From Fimousia sp045616445 (GTDB lineage: Bacteria > Bacillota > Clostridia > Lachnospirales > Lachnospiraceae): a stretch of 64,000 bases of DNA. Below the pieces are notes generated by a model. The model did not search any database and was not told the origin of the DNA. It saw only the letters and a list, made by a program, of their open reading frames with translations. The position numbers were made by a program, and so were the translations under genes. This document shows positions 16,856 to 25,545 of the stretch, piece by piece. Location: the NCBI GenBank assembly GCA_045616445.1, contig JAZLGR010000018.1, positions 124,001 to 188,000 on the forward strand. The letters are read 5' to 3'. Every line of letters begins with the position of its first letter. The stretch's first letter is position 1.

Positions 16856-19318
16856 ATGGCAAATAAAAAAGGCAAGTCAATGAAGACTTCTGGTCAATCA
16901 AAGACAAAGAATACAAATATAGAAAATCAGGATTTCTCCGATCACTACGGAGAGATCGTCATGTGGATGCTGATCGCGGCAGCCATATTCCTGCTGGTAG
17001 CCAACTTTGGCAAAGGAGGAATGATCGGCCAGGCGGTGAGTGGCACATTTTTTGGATTGTTCGGTGCGATGCAGTACATCCTGCCACTGGTCTACTTTTA
17101 CTGTGCAGCTCTTTTAGTTGCGAACAAATGTAACCGAAAGGCAGTCAAGAAAGTGGGACTCTGCCAGGTAATCGTAGTGATGCTTTGTGTATATGCAGAG
17201 ATGTTCCATGATATCAATGTGGATAATCTGACGAAAGCATACCAGCTGGCAAGCACAGGAAGAAGCGGCGGTGGTGCAGTTGGATCAGCGATTCTAATGG
17301 TGCTTCGCAACAGCATCGGCATTGGAGGCACAGTCATTCTCACCATGCTGATTCTGATCATTGCGGTGACACTGATTACAGAAATCAAGTTCCTGACCAT
17401 TGCGAAGGGCTATCTCTTTGAACAGGAGAAGCGTGACAGTGCGAAAGAGAAGGTCAGATCTGCGGGAGACGGTGCGAAGCAGTCTGTGGAAAAGGTACGG
17501 GAAGGCGCGAGAAAGCTGAACGAACGTCGTGCACAGATGAAGAAGACGGAACCATTTGCCGGGGAGAAGAAGAAAAAACCAGCAATCGTTGTGCCGGAAC
17601 TTGAAGGAACACCTTCCGCAGAACGAAAGATTCATATATCCGATGATATGATCACCGGAGGCGTGGAGGATATGCCGGAACCAATGGGCATTCAGAAGAA
17701 ACCAGCGGGACAGGCAGCGGAAGCCACACCGGAGATTACAACACCGGAACCGATCAGACCAAGAAGAACGAGAAGAACAGCGGTTGTGGACAACACACCG
17801 GAAGAGCTTCCGCGTAATCTTCCGGAGAAGGAAGTGAGCAGCAATTATCAGCTGCCATCTGTGAATCTGCTTAAGAAGAGCGCGCCACAGAGTGGAACCA
17901 GCAATGCGGAGCTTAAGGAAACAGCCAGAAAACTGGCAGAAACATTGGAAAACTTTGGTGTTCACGTCAATATCACTAATATCAGCTGTGGACCGGCCAT
18001 CACCAGATTCGAGCTTCAGCCGGAGCAGGGGGTTAAGGTTAGCAAGATTGTAAGCTTAAGTGATGATATTAAGCTGAATTTAGCAGCATCCGATATTCGA
18101 ATTGAGGCACCAATTCCAGGCAAGGCAGCCATCGGGATTGAAATTCCGAACAAGACCAACCAGATGGTTTCCTTCCGTGATATCATCGAAAGTCAGGAAT
18201 TTAAGCAGTTTAAATCCAAGATTGGATTCTGTGTTGGAAAAGACCTGACAGGCAAGCCAGTCATTGCCAATATTGAAAGTATGCCCCATCTGCTCATCGC
18301 AGGGGCGACTGGATCCGGTAAATCTGTATGTATCAATACCATTATCATGAGTATCTTATACAAGGCGGATCCAAAGGACGTAAAACTGATCATGATCGAC
18401 CCGAAAGTGGTAGAACTGAGTGTGTATGAGGGTATCCCTCACCTGCTGATTCCGGTTGTAACCGATCCGAAAAAGGCGGCAGGCGCACTGAACTGGGCTG
18501 TTCAGGAGATGGGAGAGCGTTATAACAAGTTCTCTGAAATCCGTGTCCGTAATATTACTGCTTACAATCAGAAGGTGGAAGAAGCCAAAGCCAAGGGACT
18601 TGAGGGCAATGACTTTAAGAAGCTTCCACAGATCGTTGTCATCGTGGATGAGCTTGCAGACCTGATGATGGTTGCTTCACGTGATGTGGAAGATGCCATC
18701 GTAAGACTGACCCAGCTTGCCCGTGCAGCAGGCATCCATCTTGTTATTGCGACACAGAGACCGTCCGTTAATGTTATTACTGGCTTAATTAAGGCCAATG
18801 TCCCATCGAGAATCGCATTTGCCGTATCCTCAGGTGTGGACTCCCGTACCATCATCGATATGAATGGTGCAGAAAAACTGCTCGGAAAGGGAGATATGCT
18901 CTTCTATCCGCAGGGCTACAAAAATCCAATCCGTGTTCAGGGAGCATTTGTCTCCGATGAAGAGGTTTCCGATGTGGTAACCTTCTTAAAGGAACAGACA
19001 GGAGAGGATGACAAGGATAATAAACAGGCGATAGAGAAAAGAATCGAGGAGAATTCTCTCAAAATGGCGTCAGGCGGTGGTTCCGATGCCAATGGACGAG
19101 ACGAATACTTCTATGAGGCAGCCGAGTTTATTATAGATAAAGATAAGGCATCGATTGCCGGCCTTCAGAGAGTTTTCAAGATTGGCTTCAACCGTGCATC
19201 CAGACTGATGGAACAGCTCTGTGAAGCAGGGGTTGTTGGAGAGGAAGAAGGCACAAAACCACGTAAAGTTATTATGTCAAAGGAACAGTTTGAACTCTTG
19301 AAAGAGGAAGAAATGTAA
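16856..19318 (+). CDS. FtsK/SpoIIIE-type DNA translocase
   Basis: An 820-residue hexameric DNA pump that clears chromosomes from the division or sporulation septum. Several N-terminal membrane helices lie within residues 33-175, then a charged, Pro-rich linker to about 330. The motor domain has Walker A GATGSGKS near 482 and Walker B VVIVDELADLMM, with the family block ATQRPSVNVITGLIKANVPSR. A C-terminal gamma winged helix (about 755-820) reads DNA polarity sequences. GGAGG lies six bases before the ATG. It is the first gene behind the ZTP riboswitch, and fhs follows after 31 bases. SpoIIIE and FtsK roles cannot be separated from sequence alone. Confidence 0.95.
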   Translation: MANKKGKSMKTSGQSKTKNTNIENQDFSDHYGEIVMWMLIAAAIFLLVANFGKGGMIGQAVSGTFFGLFGAMQYILPLVYFYCAALLVANKCNRKAVKKVGLCQVIVVMLCVYAEMFHDINVDNLTKAYQLASTGRSGGGAVGSAILMVLRNSIGIGGTVILTMLILIIAVTLITEIKFLTIAKGYLFEQEKRDSAKEKVRSAGDGAKQSVEKVREGARKLNERRAQMKKTEPFAGEKKKKPAIVVPELEGTPSAERKIHISDDMITGGVEDMPEPMGIQKKPAGQAAEATPEITTPEPIRPRRTRRTAVVDNTPEELPRNLPEKEVSSNYQLPSVNLLKKSAPQSGTSNAELKETARKLAETLENFGVHVNITNISCGPAITRFELQPEQGVKVSKIVSLSDDIKLNLAASDIRIEAPIPGKAAIGIEIPNKTNQMVSFRDIIESQEFKQFKSKIGFCVGKDLTGKPVIANIESMPHLLIAGATGSGKSVCINTIIMSILYKADPKDVKLIMIDPKVVELSVYEGIPHLLIPVVTDPKKAAGALNWAVQEMGERYNKFSEIRVRNITAYNQKVEEAKAKGLEGNDFKKLPQIVVIVDELADLMMVASRDVEDAIVRLTQLARAAGIHLVIATQRPSVNVITGLIKANVPSRIAFAVSSGVDSRTIIDMNGAEKLLGKGDMLFYPQGYKNPIRVQGAFVSDEEVSDVVTFLKEQTGEDDKDNKQAIEKRIEENSLKMASGGGSDANGRDEYFYEAAEFIIDKDKASIAGLQRVFKIGFNRASRLMEQLCEAGVVGEEEGTKPRKVIMSKEQFELLKEEEM

Positions 19319-19349
19319 TTTGAGAGAAGCGTCAGTAAAGGAGACCATT

Positions 19350-21020
19350 ATGAAAACAGACATTCAGATCGCTCAGGAAGCAGTAATGATTCCAATCAAA
19401 GAAGTTGCAGCAAAGTTAAACATCGTGGAAGATGATTTAGAATTATACGGTAAATATAAAGCAAAATTATCTTCTGATTTTATGAATAAGATCAAAGATA
19501 ATGAAGATGGTAAATTAGTATTAGTAACAGCAATCAACCCAACACCGGCAGGCGAAGGTAAAACAACTACTAGTGTTGGTCTTGGACAGGCATTAGGCTT
19601 ACTTGGCAAGAAATCTGCAATCGCGCTTCGTGAACCATCCCTTGGACCTTGCTTCGGTATCAAAGGTGGTGCAGCCGGTGGCGGATATGCACAGGTAGTA
19701 CCAATGGAAGACTTAAACCTTCATTTCACAGGTGACTTCCATGCGATTACATCTGCAAACAACTTACTTGCAGCTATGTTAGACAACCACATCCAGCAGG
19801 GCAATGCTTTAGGAATTGACCCACGTCAGGTAACATGGAAACGTTGTGTGGACATGAATGACCGTGCATTACGTAACATCGTAATCGGTCTTGGACGTAA
19901 AGTTGACGGTGTGGTTCGTGAAGATCACTTTATCATCACTGTAGCATCCGAGATTATGGCAATCTTATGTCTTGCAAATGACATGGAAGACTTAAAAGAA
20001 CGTCTTGGCAAGATCGTAGTAGGTTACAACTATGCAGGTAACCCTGTAACTGCAAAAGAATTAAAGGCAGTTGGCTCCATGGCAGCATTATTAAAGGATG
20101 CATTAAAACCAAACTTAATCCAGACATTAGAACATACACCAGCATTCGTACACGGCGGCCCATTTGCCAATATTGCACATGGCTGTAACTCTGTACAGGC
20201 AACAAAGATGGCATTAAAGCTTTGCGACATCACTGTTACAGAAGCAGGATTTGGCGCTGACCTTGGTGCAGAAAAGTTCTTCGATATCAAATGTCGTAAA
20301 TCCGGCTTAACACCTAACGCAGTTGTATTAGTAGCAACCGTTCGTGCATTAAAGTACAATGGCGGTGTGCCAAAGGATCAGCTTGCAGCTGAGAATATCG
20401 AAGCATTAAGCAAAGGTATCGTAAACCTTGAAAAACACATCGAAAACTTACAGAAATTCGGTGTACCTATTGTTGTTACATTAAACCAGTTCGTAACAGA
20501 TACAGAAGCAGAACTGAACTACATCAAGAACTTCTGTGAAGAACGCGGCTGTGAATTTGCACTTTCCCAGGTATGGGAAAAAGGTGGCGAAGGCGGTATT
20601 GAACTTGCAAAAGCTGTCATCAAGACATTAGAAGAAAAAGAAAGCAACTTCAAACCACTCTACGATTTAGATCTCTCCATCACAGAAAAGATCAACACAA
20701 TCGCAACAGAAATCTATGGTGCTAACGGCATCAAGCTTTCTCCAGCAGCTAAGAAATCTTTAGCATTGATCGAAGCTCAGGGGTACACAGATCTTCCAGT
20801 ATGTATGGCAAAAAACCAGTACTCCTTATCTGATGATCCAACAAAGCTTGGACGTCCAACAGATTTCGAAGTTACCATCTCTGATATGTATGTAAGTGCA
20901 GGTGCAGGATTTGTTGTAGCATTAACAGGCGATATTATGACAATGCCTGGTTTACCAAAATCCCCAGCAGCTGAAAGAATTGATGTGGATGAGAATGGAA
21001 TGATTACTGGATTGTTCTAA
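19350..21020 (+). CDS. fhs: Formate-tetrahydrofolate ligase
   Basis: Makes 10-formyl-THF from formate, THF and ATP, feeding purine synthesis and, in acetogens, the methyl branch of the Wood-Ljungdahl pathway. The 556-residue protein has the P-loop-like TPAGEGKTTTSVGLGQAL near residue 60, REPSLGPCFGIKGGAAGGG, and the C-terminal DIMTMPGLPKSPAAERID block. The ATG at 19350 follows AAAGGAGACC; an upstream in-frame TTG at 19320 is less likely. It lies 31 bases after ftsK, so it is probably read from the ZTP-controlled promoter. folD, the next enzyme of the pathway, follows after a terminator. Confidence 0.97.
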   Translation: MKTDIQIAQEAVMIPIKEVAAKLNIVEDDLELYGKYKAKLSSDFMNKIKDNEDGKLVLVTAINPTPAGEGKTTTSVGLGQALGLLGKKSAIALREPSLGPCFGIKGGAAGGGYAQVVPMEDLNLHFTGDFHAITSANNLLAAMLDNHIQQGNALGIDPRQVTWKRCVDMNDRALRNIVIGLGRKVDGVVREDHFIITVASEIMAILCLANDMEDLKERLGKIVVGYNYAGNPVTAKELKAVGSMAALLKDALKPNLIQTLEHTPAFVHGGPFANIAHGCNSVQATKMALKLCDITVTEAGFGADLGAEKFFDIKCRKSGLTPNAVVLVATVRALKYNGGVPKDQLAAENIEALSKGIVNLEKHIENLQKFGVPIVVTLNQFVTDTEAELNYIKNFCEERGCEFALSQVWEKGGEGGIELAKAVIKTLEEKESNFKPLYDLDLSITEKINTIATEIYGANGIKLSPAAKKSLALIEAQGYTDLPVCMAKNQYSLSDDPTKLGRPTDFEVTISDMYVSAGAGFVVALTGDIMTMPGLPKSPAAERIDVDENGMITGLF

Positions 21021-21041
21021 TACATGAAAAAACGATAAGAT

Positions 21042-21073
21042 AAGGACATGGCTTTTGGGCCATGTCCTTTTTA
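21042..21073 (+). terminator. Rho-independent terminator after fhs
   Basis: AAGGACATGGC, short loop, GCCATGTCCTT and Ts. Confidence 0.9.
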
Positions 21074-21088
21074 TGTGGCTTTTTCTAT

Positions 21089-21108
21089 GATATCACCTAT
21101 TGGCTGCG
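21089..21108 (+). repeat. Isolated copy of the GATATCACC..TGGCTGCG repeat motif
   Basis: GATATCACCTATTGGCTGCG differs at one position from 37994-38013, where the motif opens a small hairpin unit. Here the right half of the hairpin (GTGATA) is not kept. Confidence 0.55.
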
Positions 21109-21287
21109 AAAGACTGAGATGTTTATTTTCCCATACAACCCTAAATAACTATAGCTTTTTAAAGAGTTTGGTGTATAATATATTCTGTATTAATTTGCTT
21201 TATTAAAAGGAATACAATGCGATATGAAACAAAAGAATATATATAAAACCAAAGGATAGAAATCCACAAAAGAAAGGATATAATATC

Positions 21288-22136
21288 ATGCCACAGATTA
21301 TTGATGGAAAGAGAATTTCCCAGGAAATCAAAGATGAATTAAGAGACAAGGTTGCTCAGCTGAAGGAAGAAGGCAAGGAAATCGCCCTTGCAGTTATTCA
21401 GGTTGGAGAGGACCCTGCATCTTCCGTATACGTACGCAATAAAAAGCGTGCATGTGAATACATCGGTATCAAATCCTTATCCTATGAAGTGCCGGAATCC
21501 ACAACTCAGGAAGAATTACTTGCAATTATTGATGAATGTAACAAAAACCCAGAATGTAACGGTATCTTAGTACAGCTTCCAGTGCCAAAGCACATTGATG
21601 AAGATACCATTATTCGTGCAATCGATCCGAAAAAGGATGTAGATGGCTTCCATCCTATGAGTGTTGGTGCCCTTACAATCGGTGAAGCTGGATTTGTATC
21701 CTGTACACCAGCTGGTATCATCCAGTTGTTAAAAAGATCCGGTATCTCCATTGAAGGCAAAGAATGTGTCGTTGTAGGCCGAAGCAACATCGTTGGTAAG
21801 CCTATGGCATTACTCCTTCTTCGTGAGAATGGAACAGTAACCATCTGTCATTCCAGAACAAAGGATTTACGCGAAGTAACAAAACGTGCAGATATCTTAA
21901 TTGCTGCAATCGGAAAACCAAAATTCTTTGACGCTTCCTATGTAAAAGAAGGCGCAGTAGTCATTGATGTTGGAATCCATAGAAACGAAAACAACAAATT
22001 ATGTGGTGATGTTGATTATGATGACGTTGCACCACACTGTTCTGCTATCACACCAGTTCCAGGCGGCGTTGGTCCAATGACAATCGCTATGCTCATGAAT
22101 AACTGTGTGGAAAGCGCAGAAATGTTTGGAGAATAG
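21288..22136 (+). CDS. folD: Bifunctional methylene-THF dehydrogenase/methenyl-THF cyclohydrolase
   Basis: Interconverts 10-formyl-, methenyl- and methylene-THF using NAD(P). The 282-residue protein has the catalytic segment YVRNKKRACEYIGI (Lys and Tyr active residues), VQLPVPKHID, the cofactor motif VVVGRSNIVGKP near residue 160 and the C-terminal PVPGGVGPMTIAML. AAAGGATATAATATC precedes the ATG. A TATAAT box at 21174-21179 may be its own -10 element; no ZTP riboswitch is visible upstream. rimO starts one base after the stop. Confidence 0.97.
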   Translation: MPQIIDGKRISQEIKDELRDKVAQLKEEGKEIALAVIQVGEDPASSVYVRNKKRACEYIGIKSLSYEVPESTTQEELLAIIDECNKNPECNGILVQLPVPKHIDEDTIIRAIDPKKDVDGFHPMSVGALTIGEAGFVSCTPAGIIQLLKRSGISIEGKECVVVGRSNIVGKPMALLLLRENGTVTICHSRTKDLREVTKRADILIAAIGKPKFFDASYVKEGAVVIDVGIHRNENNKLCGDVDYDDVAPHCSAITPVPGGVGPMTIAMLMNNCVESAEMFGE

Positions 22137-22137
22137 A

Positions 22138-23466
22138 ATGAAAATTTTATTTATTTCCCTTGGATGTGATAAAAACTTAGTAGATTCTGAAGTGATGCTT
22201 GGTCTCTTAAAGGAAAAAGGCCATACCATCACCAATGATGAGTATGAAGCAGATGCCATCGTGGTAAATACCTGCTGTTTTATCCATGATGCCAAGGAAG
22301 AAAGCATCAACACCATCATTGAGATGGGTCAGTTAAAAGAAGACAATTTAAAAGCATTGGTAGTGACTGGTTGTCTGGCAGAACGTTACAAAGATGAGAT
22401 TCTTGCTGAAATTCCTGAAATCGATGCAGTGCTCGGTACAACAAGCTATGCATCCATCGTGGAAGCAGTGGAAGAGGCGGCAGCTGGAAACAGCTACAGC
22501 CATTATGAATCCATCGATTATCTTCCTGACAACAGCAATGTAGACCGTGTAGTTACAACCGGCTCCTATATGGCTTACTTAAAGATCGCAGAGGGCTGTG
22601 ACAAGCACTGCACCTACTGTGTCATTCCTTCCATTCGAGGCAATTTCCGAAGCGTTCCGATGGAAGAGTTACTTGCTGAAGCAAGAAAGCTTGCGAAAAA
22701 CGGCATCAAAGAGCTGGTACTGGTAGCCCAGGAAACCACAGTGTACGGCACAGACATTTACGGTAGCAAATGTCTCCCTGAATTACTCCACAAACTGTGT
22801 GAAATTGACGGTTTCGAATGGATTCGACTGATGTATTGTTATCCGGAGGAAATCACAGACGAACTTATTGCTACAATCAAGGAAGAACCAAAGATCTGTC
22901 ACTACATCGATATGCCGATCCAGCATTGTGACGATTACATCTTACAGCGCATGGGAAGACGTACCAATCAGGCACAGCTTCGCGAGGTCATTGGCAAATT
23001 CCGTAAGGAGATTCCGGATATGGTCATCCGTACCTCTCTGATTAGTGGATTCCCTGGAGAAACCCAGGAACACCACGAAAATCTCTACCATTTTCTCAAT
23101 GAGATGGAGCTTGAGAGGGTGGGCGTATTCACCTACTCCCAGGAAGAGAACACCATTGCTGCAGGCATGCCGGATCAGGTACCGGAAGAAGTGAAGCAGT
23201 GGCGCCGTGACGAGCTGATGGAGCTTTTGCAGGCTATCTCCTATGAACAGGACGAGGCAATGATCGGCAAAGAGATGAAGGTCCTCATTGAAGGATATCT
23301 ATATGATGAAGACATCTACATTGGCAGAACCTACCGCGACGCGCCGAATGTGGACGGCAATGTATTTGTCAACGCAGAAGAAGAAATAATCTCCGGTGAT
23401 TTTGTGAATGTCAGTATCACAGGGGCTCAGGAATATGATTTGATAGGAGATGTGATTTATGAATAA
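22138..23466 (+). CDS. rimO: Ribosomal protein S12 methylthiotransferase
   Basis: A radical SAM enzyme that adds a methylthio group to the aspartate of ribosomal protein S12. The 442-residue protein has the UPF0004 domain with three Cys (LGCDKN, NTCCFI, VTGCLAERY) for the auxiliary cluster, the radical SAM motif CDKHCTYC near residue 155, and a C-terminal TRAM domain ending in GAQEYDLIGDVI, the RimO-type end that distinguishes it from MiaB. A longer frame starts at 22105, but the ATG at 22138 gives the family N-terminus KILFISLGCDKN with GGAG upstream. It overlaps pgsA by eight bases. Confidence 0.96.
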   Translation: MKILFISLGCDKNLVDSEVMLGLLKEKGHTITNDEYEADAIVVNTCCFIHDAKEESINTIIEMGQLKEDNLKALVVTGCLAERYKDEILAEIPEIDAVLGTTSYASIVEAVEEAAAGNSYSHYESIDYLPDNSNVDRVVTTGSYMAYLKIAEGCDKHCTYCVIPSIRGNFRSVPMEELLAEARKLAKNGIKELVLVAQETTVYGTDIYGSKCLPELLHKLCEIDGFEWIRLMYCYPEEITDELIATIKEEPKICHYIDMPIQHCDDYILQRMGRRTNQAQLREVIGKFRKEIPDMVIRTSLISGFPGETQEHHENLYHFLNEMELERVGVFTYSQEENTIAAGMPDQVPEEVKQWRRDELMELLQAISYEQDEAMIGKEMKVLIEGYLYDEDIYIGRTYRDAPNVDGNVFVNAEEEIISGDFVNVSITGAQEYDLIGDVIYE

Positions 23467-24001
23467 GAATATTCCAAATTATCTTACAACAGCACGAGTT
23501 ATTTTAATTCCATTTTTTGTACTTTTCATGGTTACTGATTTAGGCGGCTCGGCATCCAAGTGGATCGCATGTGCCATCTTCTGTGTAGCCAGCATTACAG
23601 ACTTTTTAGATGGTTACCTTGCAAGAAAGTACAATTTAGTATCCAATTTCGGTAAATTGATGGACCCATTGGCAGACAAGATGTTGGTAAGTGCAGCTAT
23701 GATCTGTTTAACAGAAGCTGGCCGTCTTGCAGCATGGATCGTTATTGTCATCATCAGCCGAGAATTTATCATCAGTGGTATCAGACAGTTAGCTGCCGAC
23801 AACGGCGTAGTTATCGCAGCAAGCTACTGGGGCAAATTCAAGACAAACTTCCAGATTTTCATGATCATCATGTTGATCATCGATCTTGGCTCTCCTGTAG
23901 CAGTTATGATTGAAAATGTACTCATCATCATTGCGACTGCGCTGACCATCATTTCTTTAGTAGACTATCTTGTAAAAAACAAAAATGTAATTATGGGATA
24001 A
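23459..24001 (+). CDS. pgsA: CDP-diacylglycerol-glycerol-3-phosphate 3-phosphatidyltransferase
   Basis: Makes phosphatidylglycerol phosphate in the membrane. The 180-residue protein has about five hydrophobic segments and the complete CDP-alcohol phosphotransferase motif, DGYLARKYNLVSNFGKLMDP then LAD, which fits D-G-x2-A-R-x8-G-x3-D-x3-D. The start overlaps the end of rimO with TAGGAGATG upstream, so translation is probably coupled. A weak hairpin terminator follows before cinA; the rimO-pgsA-cinA-recA order is common in Firmicutes. Confidence 0.95.
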   Translation: MNKNIPNYLTTARVILIPFFVLFMVTDLGGSASKWIACAIFCVASITDFLDGYLARKYNLVSNFGKLMDPLADKMLVSAAMICLTEAGRLAAWIVIVIISREFIISGIRQLAADNGVVIAASYWGKFKTNFQIFMIIMLIIDLGSPVAVMIENVLIIIATALTIISLVDYLVKNKNVIMG

Positions 24002-24009
24002 ATAAGATC

Positions 24010-24056
24010 AAAGCTGTCTGTCCGATCAAAGGGTCTTCAGGCAGCTTTTCTTTTTG
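24010..24056 (+). terminator. Probable terminator after pgsA
   Basis: AAGCTGTCTG pairs with CAGGCAGCTT across a 17-base loop, followed by T-rich sequence. Confidence 0.6.
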
Positions 24057-24088
24057 ACAGTAACATTTGCACAAAGGAGGAACTGCAC

Positions 24089-25342
24089 ATGACAGCAGAA
24101 CTGATTTCCGTCGGAACCGAGATTCTGATGGGCAATATCGTAAATACCAACGCTGCCTACATCGCAGAGCAGCTGGTGCGCCTGGGCATCTCTGTCTATC
24201 ATCAGGAAACTGTGGGCGACAATGCAGAGAGGCTTTATGACACTCTTTTACAGGCGACAAAGCGCGCGGACCTGGTAATCGTAACTGGAGGCCTTGGACC
24301 CACACAGGACGACCTTACCAAGGTAACGGCGGCAAAGGTGTGCGGCAAGGGCATGCATATGGATCACAGGGCACGGCTCATGATTGAGGACTATTTTAAT
24401 GAGCGCGGCCTTGGCTGGGAAAGCATCACAGAGAACAACTGGAAGCAGGCAATCGTGCCTGACGACAGTACCGTATTATATAATTATAATGGAACCGCTC
24501 CGGGCATGATTATCCCAGCGGCAAATGGTTCCGAAATCATCTTACTCCCTGGCCCACCGGGAGAACTGGTACCGATGTGGGAAAAATCTGTGGCGCCGTA
24601 TCTGTCCAGTAAAAATGAGGCAGTATTCTACTCCAAAACCGTAAAAATCGACTCCATGGGTGAAAGCGGTGTGGAAACAGAGATTCTGGATTTGATCAAT
24701 GAACAGACCAATCCAACCATTGCGCCATATGCAAAACCAGGGGAAGTACATCTTCGTGTCACTGCAAGAGCGACTACAGAAGAAGAGGGGAAAGCCCTTG
24801 TTATGCCAGTGGTTGAGGAATTGAAAAAGCGTTTTGGTGACTGCGTATTTACTATTGAAGAGCATGTGTCCATGGAAGAAGCGTTAGTTGACCTTTTACA
24901 TGAGTATGGACTTACCTTTGCAACTGCAGAATCCTGCACTGGCGGGCTGTTAGCCGGACGAATGGTCAATGTGGCAGGGGTATCTGACTGCTTCAACGAA
25001 GGATTTGTCACCTATGCCAATGAGGCGAAGGTGAAGCATCTGGGCGTTCGAGAGGAAACACTGGCACGATTTGGTGCGGTTTCTGAAGAATGTGCAAGAG
25101 AAATGGCAGAAGGACTCCGCGGGCGAACCGGTGCAGACGTGACGATTGCAACAACAGGGCTTGCGGGACCAGGAGGCGGGACCCCAACCAAGAAACCGGG
25201 TCTTGTCTACATTGGCTGTTGTGTGAAGGGACACACCAGAGTCATGCGTTATCAGCTTGCCGGTAATCGAGAAAAGGTACGTCAGGGAGCTGTTGTCCGT
25301 GCCATCACTCTGATGCGCCACTGTATTTTGGAATACGCTTAA
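24089..25342 (+). CDS. cinA: CinA family protein (nicotinamide nucleotide amidohydrolase-type)
   Basis: A 417-residue protein with the two usual parts: an N-terminal molybdopterin-binding-like (COG1058) domain (about 1-170, VTGGLGPTQDDLTK) and a C-terminal CinA/PncC domain (about 255-415, TAESCTGGLLAGRM, TTGLAGPGGGTPTKKPGLVY). Relatives cleave NMN or ADP-ribose; in competent bacteria the gene is linked to recA. AAGGAGGAAC precedes the ATG. recA follows about 200 bases later behind its own promoter. Confidence 0.94.
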   Translation: MTAELISVGTEILMGNIVNTNAAYIAEQLVRLGISVYHQETVGDNAERLYDTLLQATKRADLVIVTGGLGPTQDDLTKVTAAKVCGKGMHMDHRARLMIEDYFNERGLGWESITENNWKQAIVPDDSTVLYNYNGTAPGMIIPAANGSEIILLPGPPGELVPMWEKSVAPYLSSKNEAVFYSKTVKIDSMGESGVETEILDLINEQTNPTIAPYAKPGEVHLRVTARATTEEEGKALVMPVVEELKKRFGDCVFTIEEHVSMEEALVDLLHEYGLTFATAESCTGGLLAGRMVNVAGVSDCFNEGFVTYANEAKVKHLGVREETLARFGAVSEECAREMAEGLRGRTGADVTIATTGLAGPGGGTPTKKPGLVYIGCCVKGHTRVMRYQLAGNREKVRQGAVVRAITLMRHCILEYA

Positions 25343-25438
25343 TAAATTGGAAATAATTGTTTGTTTTGGAACGGATTTGTGGTAGAATAAAGCTGGGGAA
25401 TAAAAGGGAATAAGGAGAAAATCGAACAAATTTTCGAA

Positions 25439-25452
25439 CGAACACTTGTTTT
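25439..25452 (+). promoter_or_regulatory. LexA (SOS) box of recA
   Basis: CGAACACTTGTTTT matches the Gram-positive CGAAC-N4-GTTY operator. It covers the -35 element of the recA promoter, as expected for a repressor site. A second half-matching CGAACAAATTTTCG lies at 25423-25436, immediately upstream. Confidence 0.82.
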
Positions 25453-25474
25453 GTTTTCGGCTGTGTGATATAAT
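25446..25474 (+). promoter_or_regulatory. recA promoter
   Basis: TTGTTT (25446-25451), 17-base spacer, TATAAT (25469-25474), overlapping the LexA box. Confidence 0.82.
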
Positions 25475-25545
25475 ACAGATAGTCAGAAGACAACGAATCA
25501 TTGAAGACAGATTCTATTATAGATTGATACATAAGGAGAACAATT

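Noticed and set aside
17294..17965. Long open frame (223 codons) opposite ftsK
   Set aside because: It lies antisense to the low-complexity linker of FtsK, is rich in Cys, Arg and His in the way of a shadow frame, and has no ribosome site.
21074..21287. A second ZTP riboswitch before folD
   Set aside because: The stretch lacks the CCGNCTGGGC element and the paired P1/P2 pattern; only a repeat copy and a TATAAT box were found.
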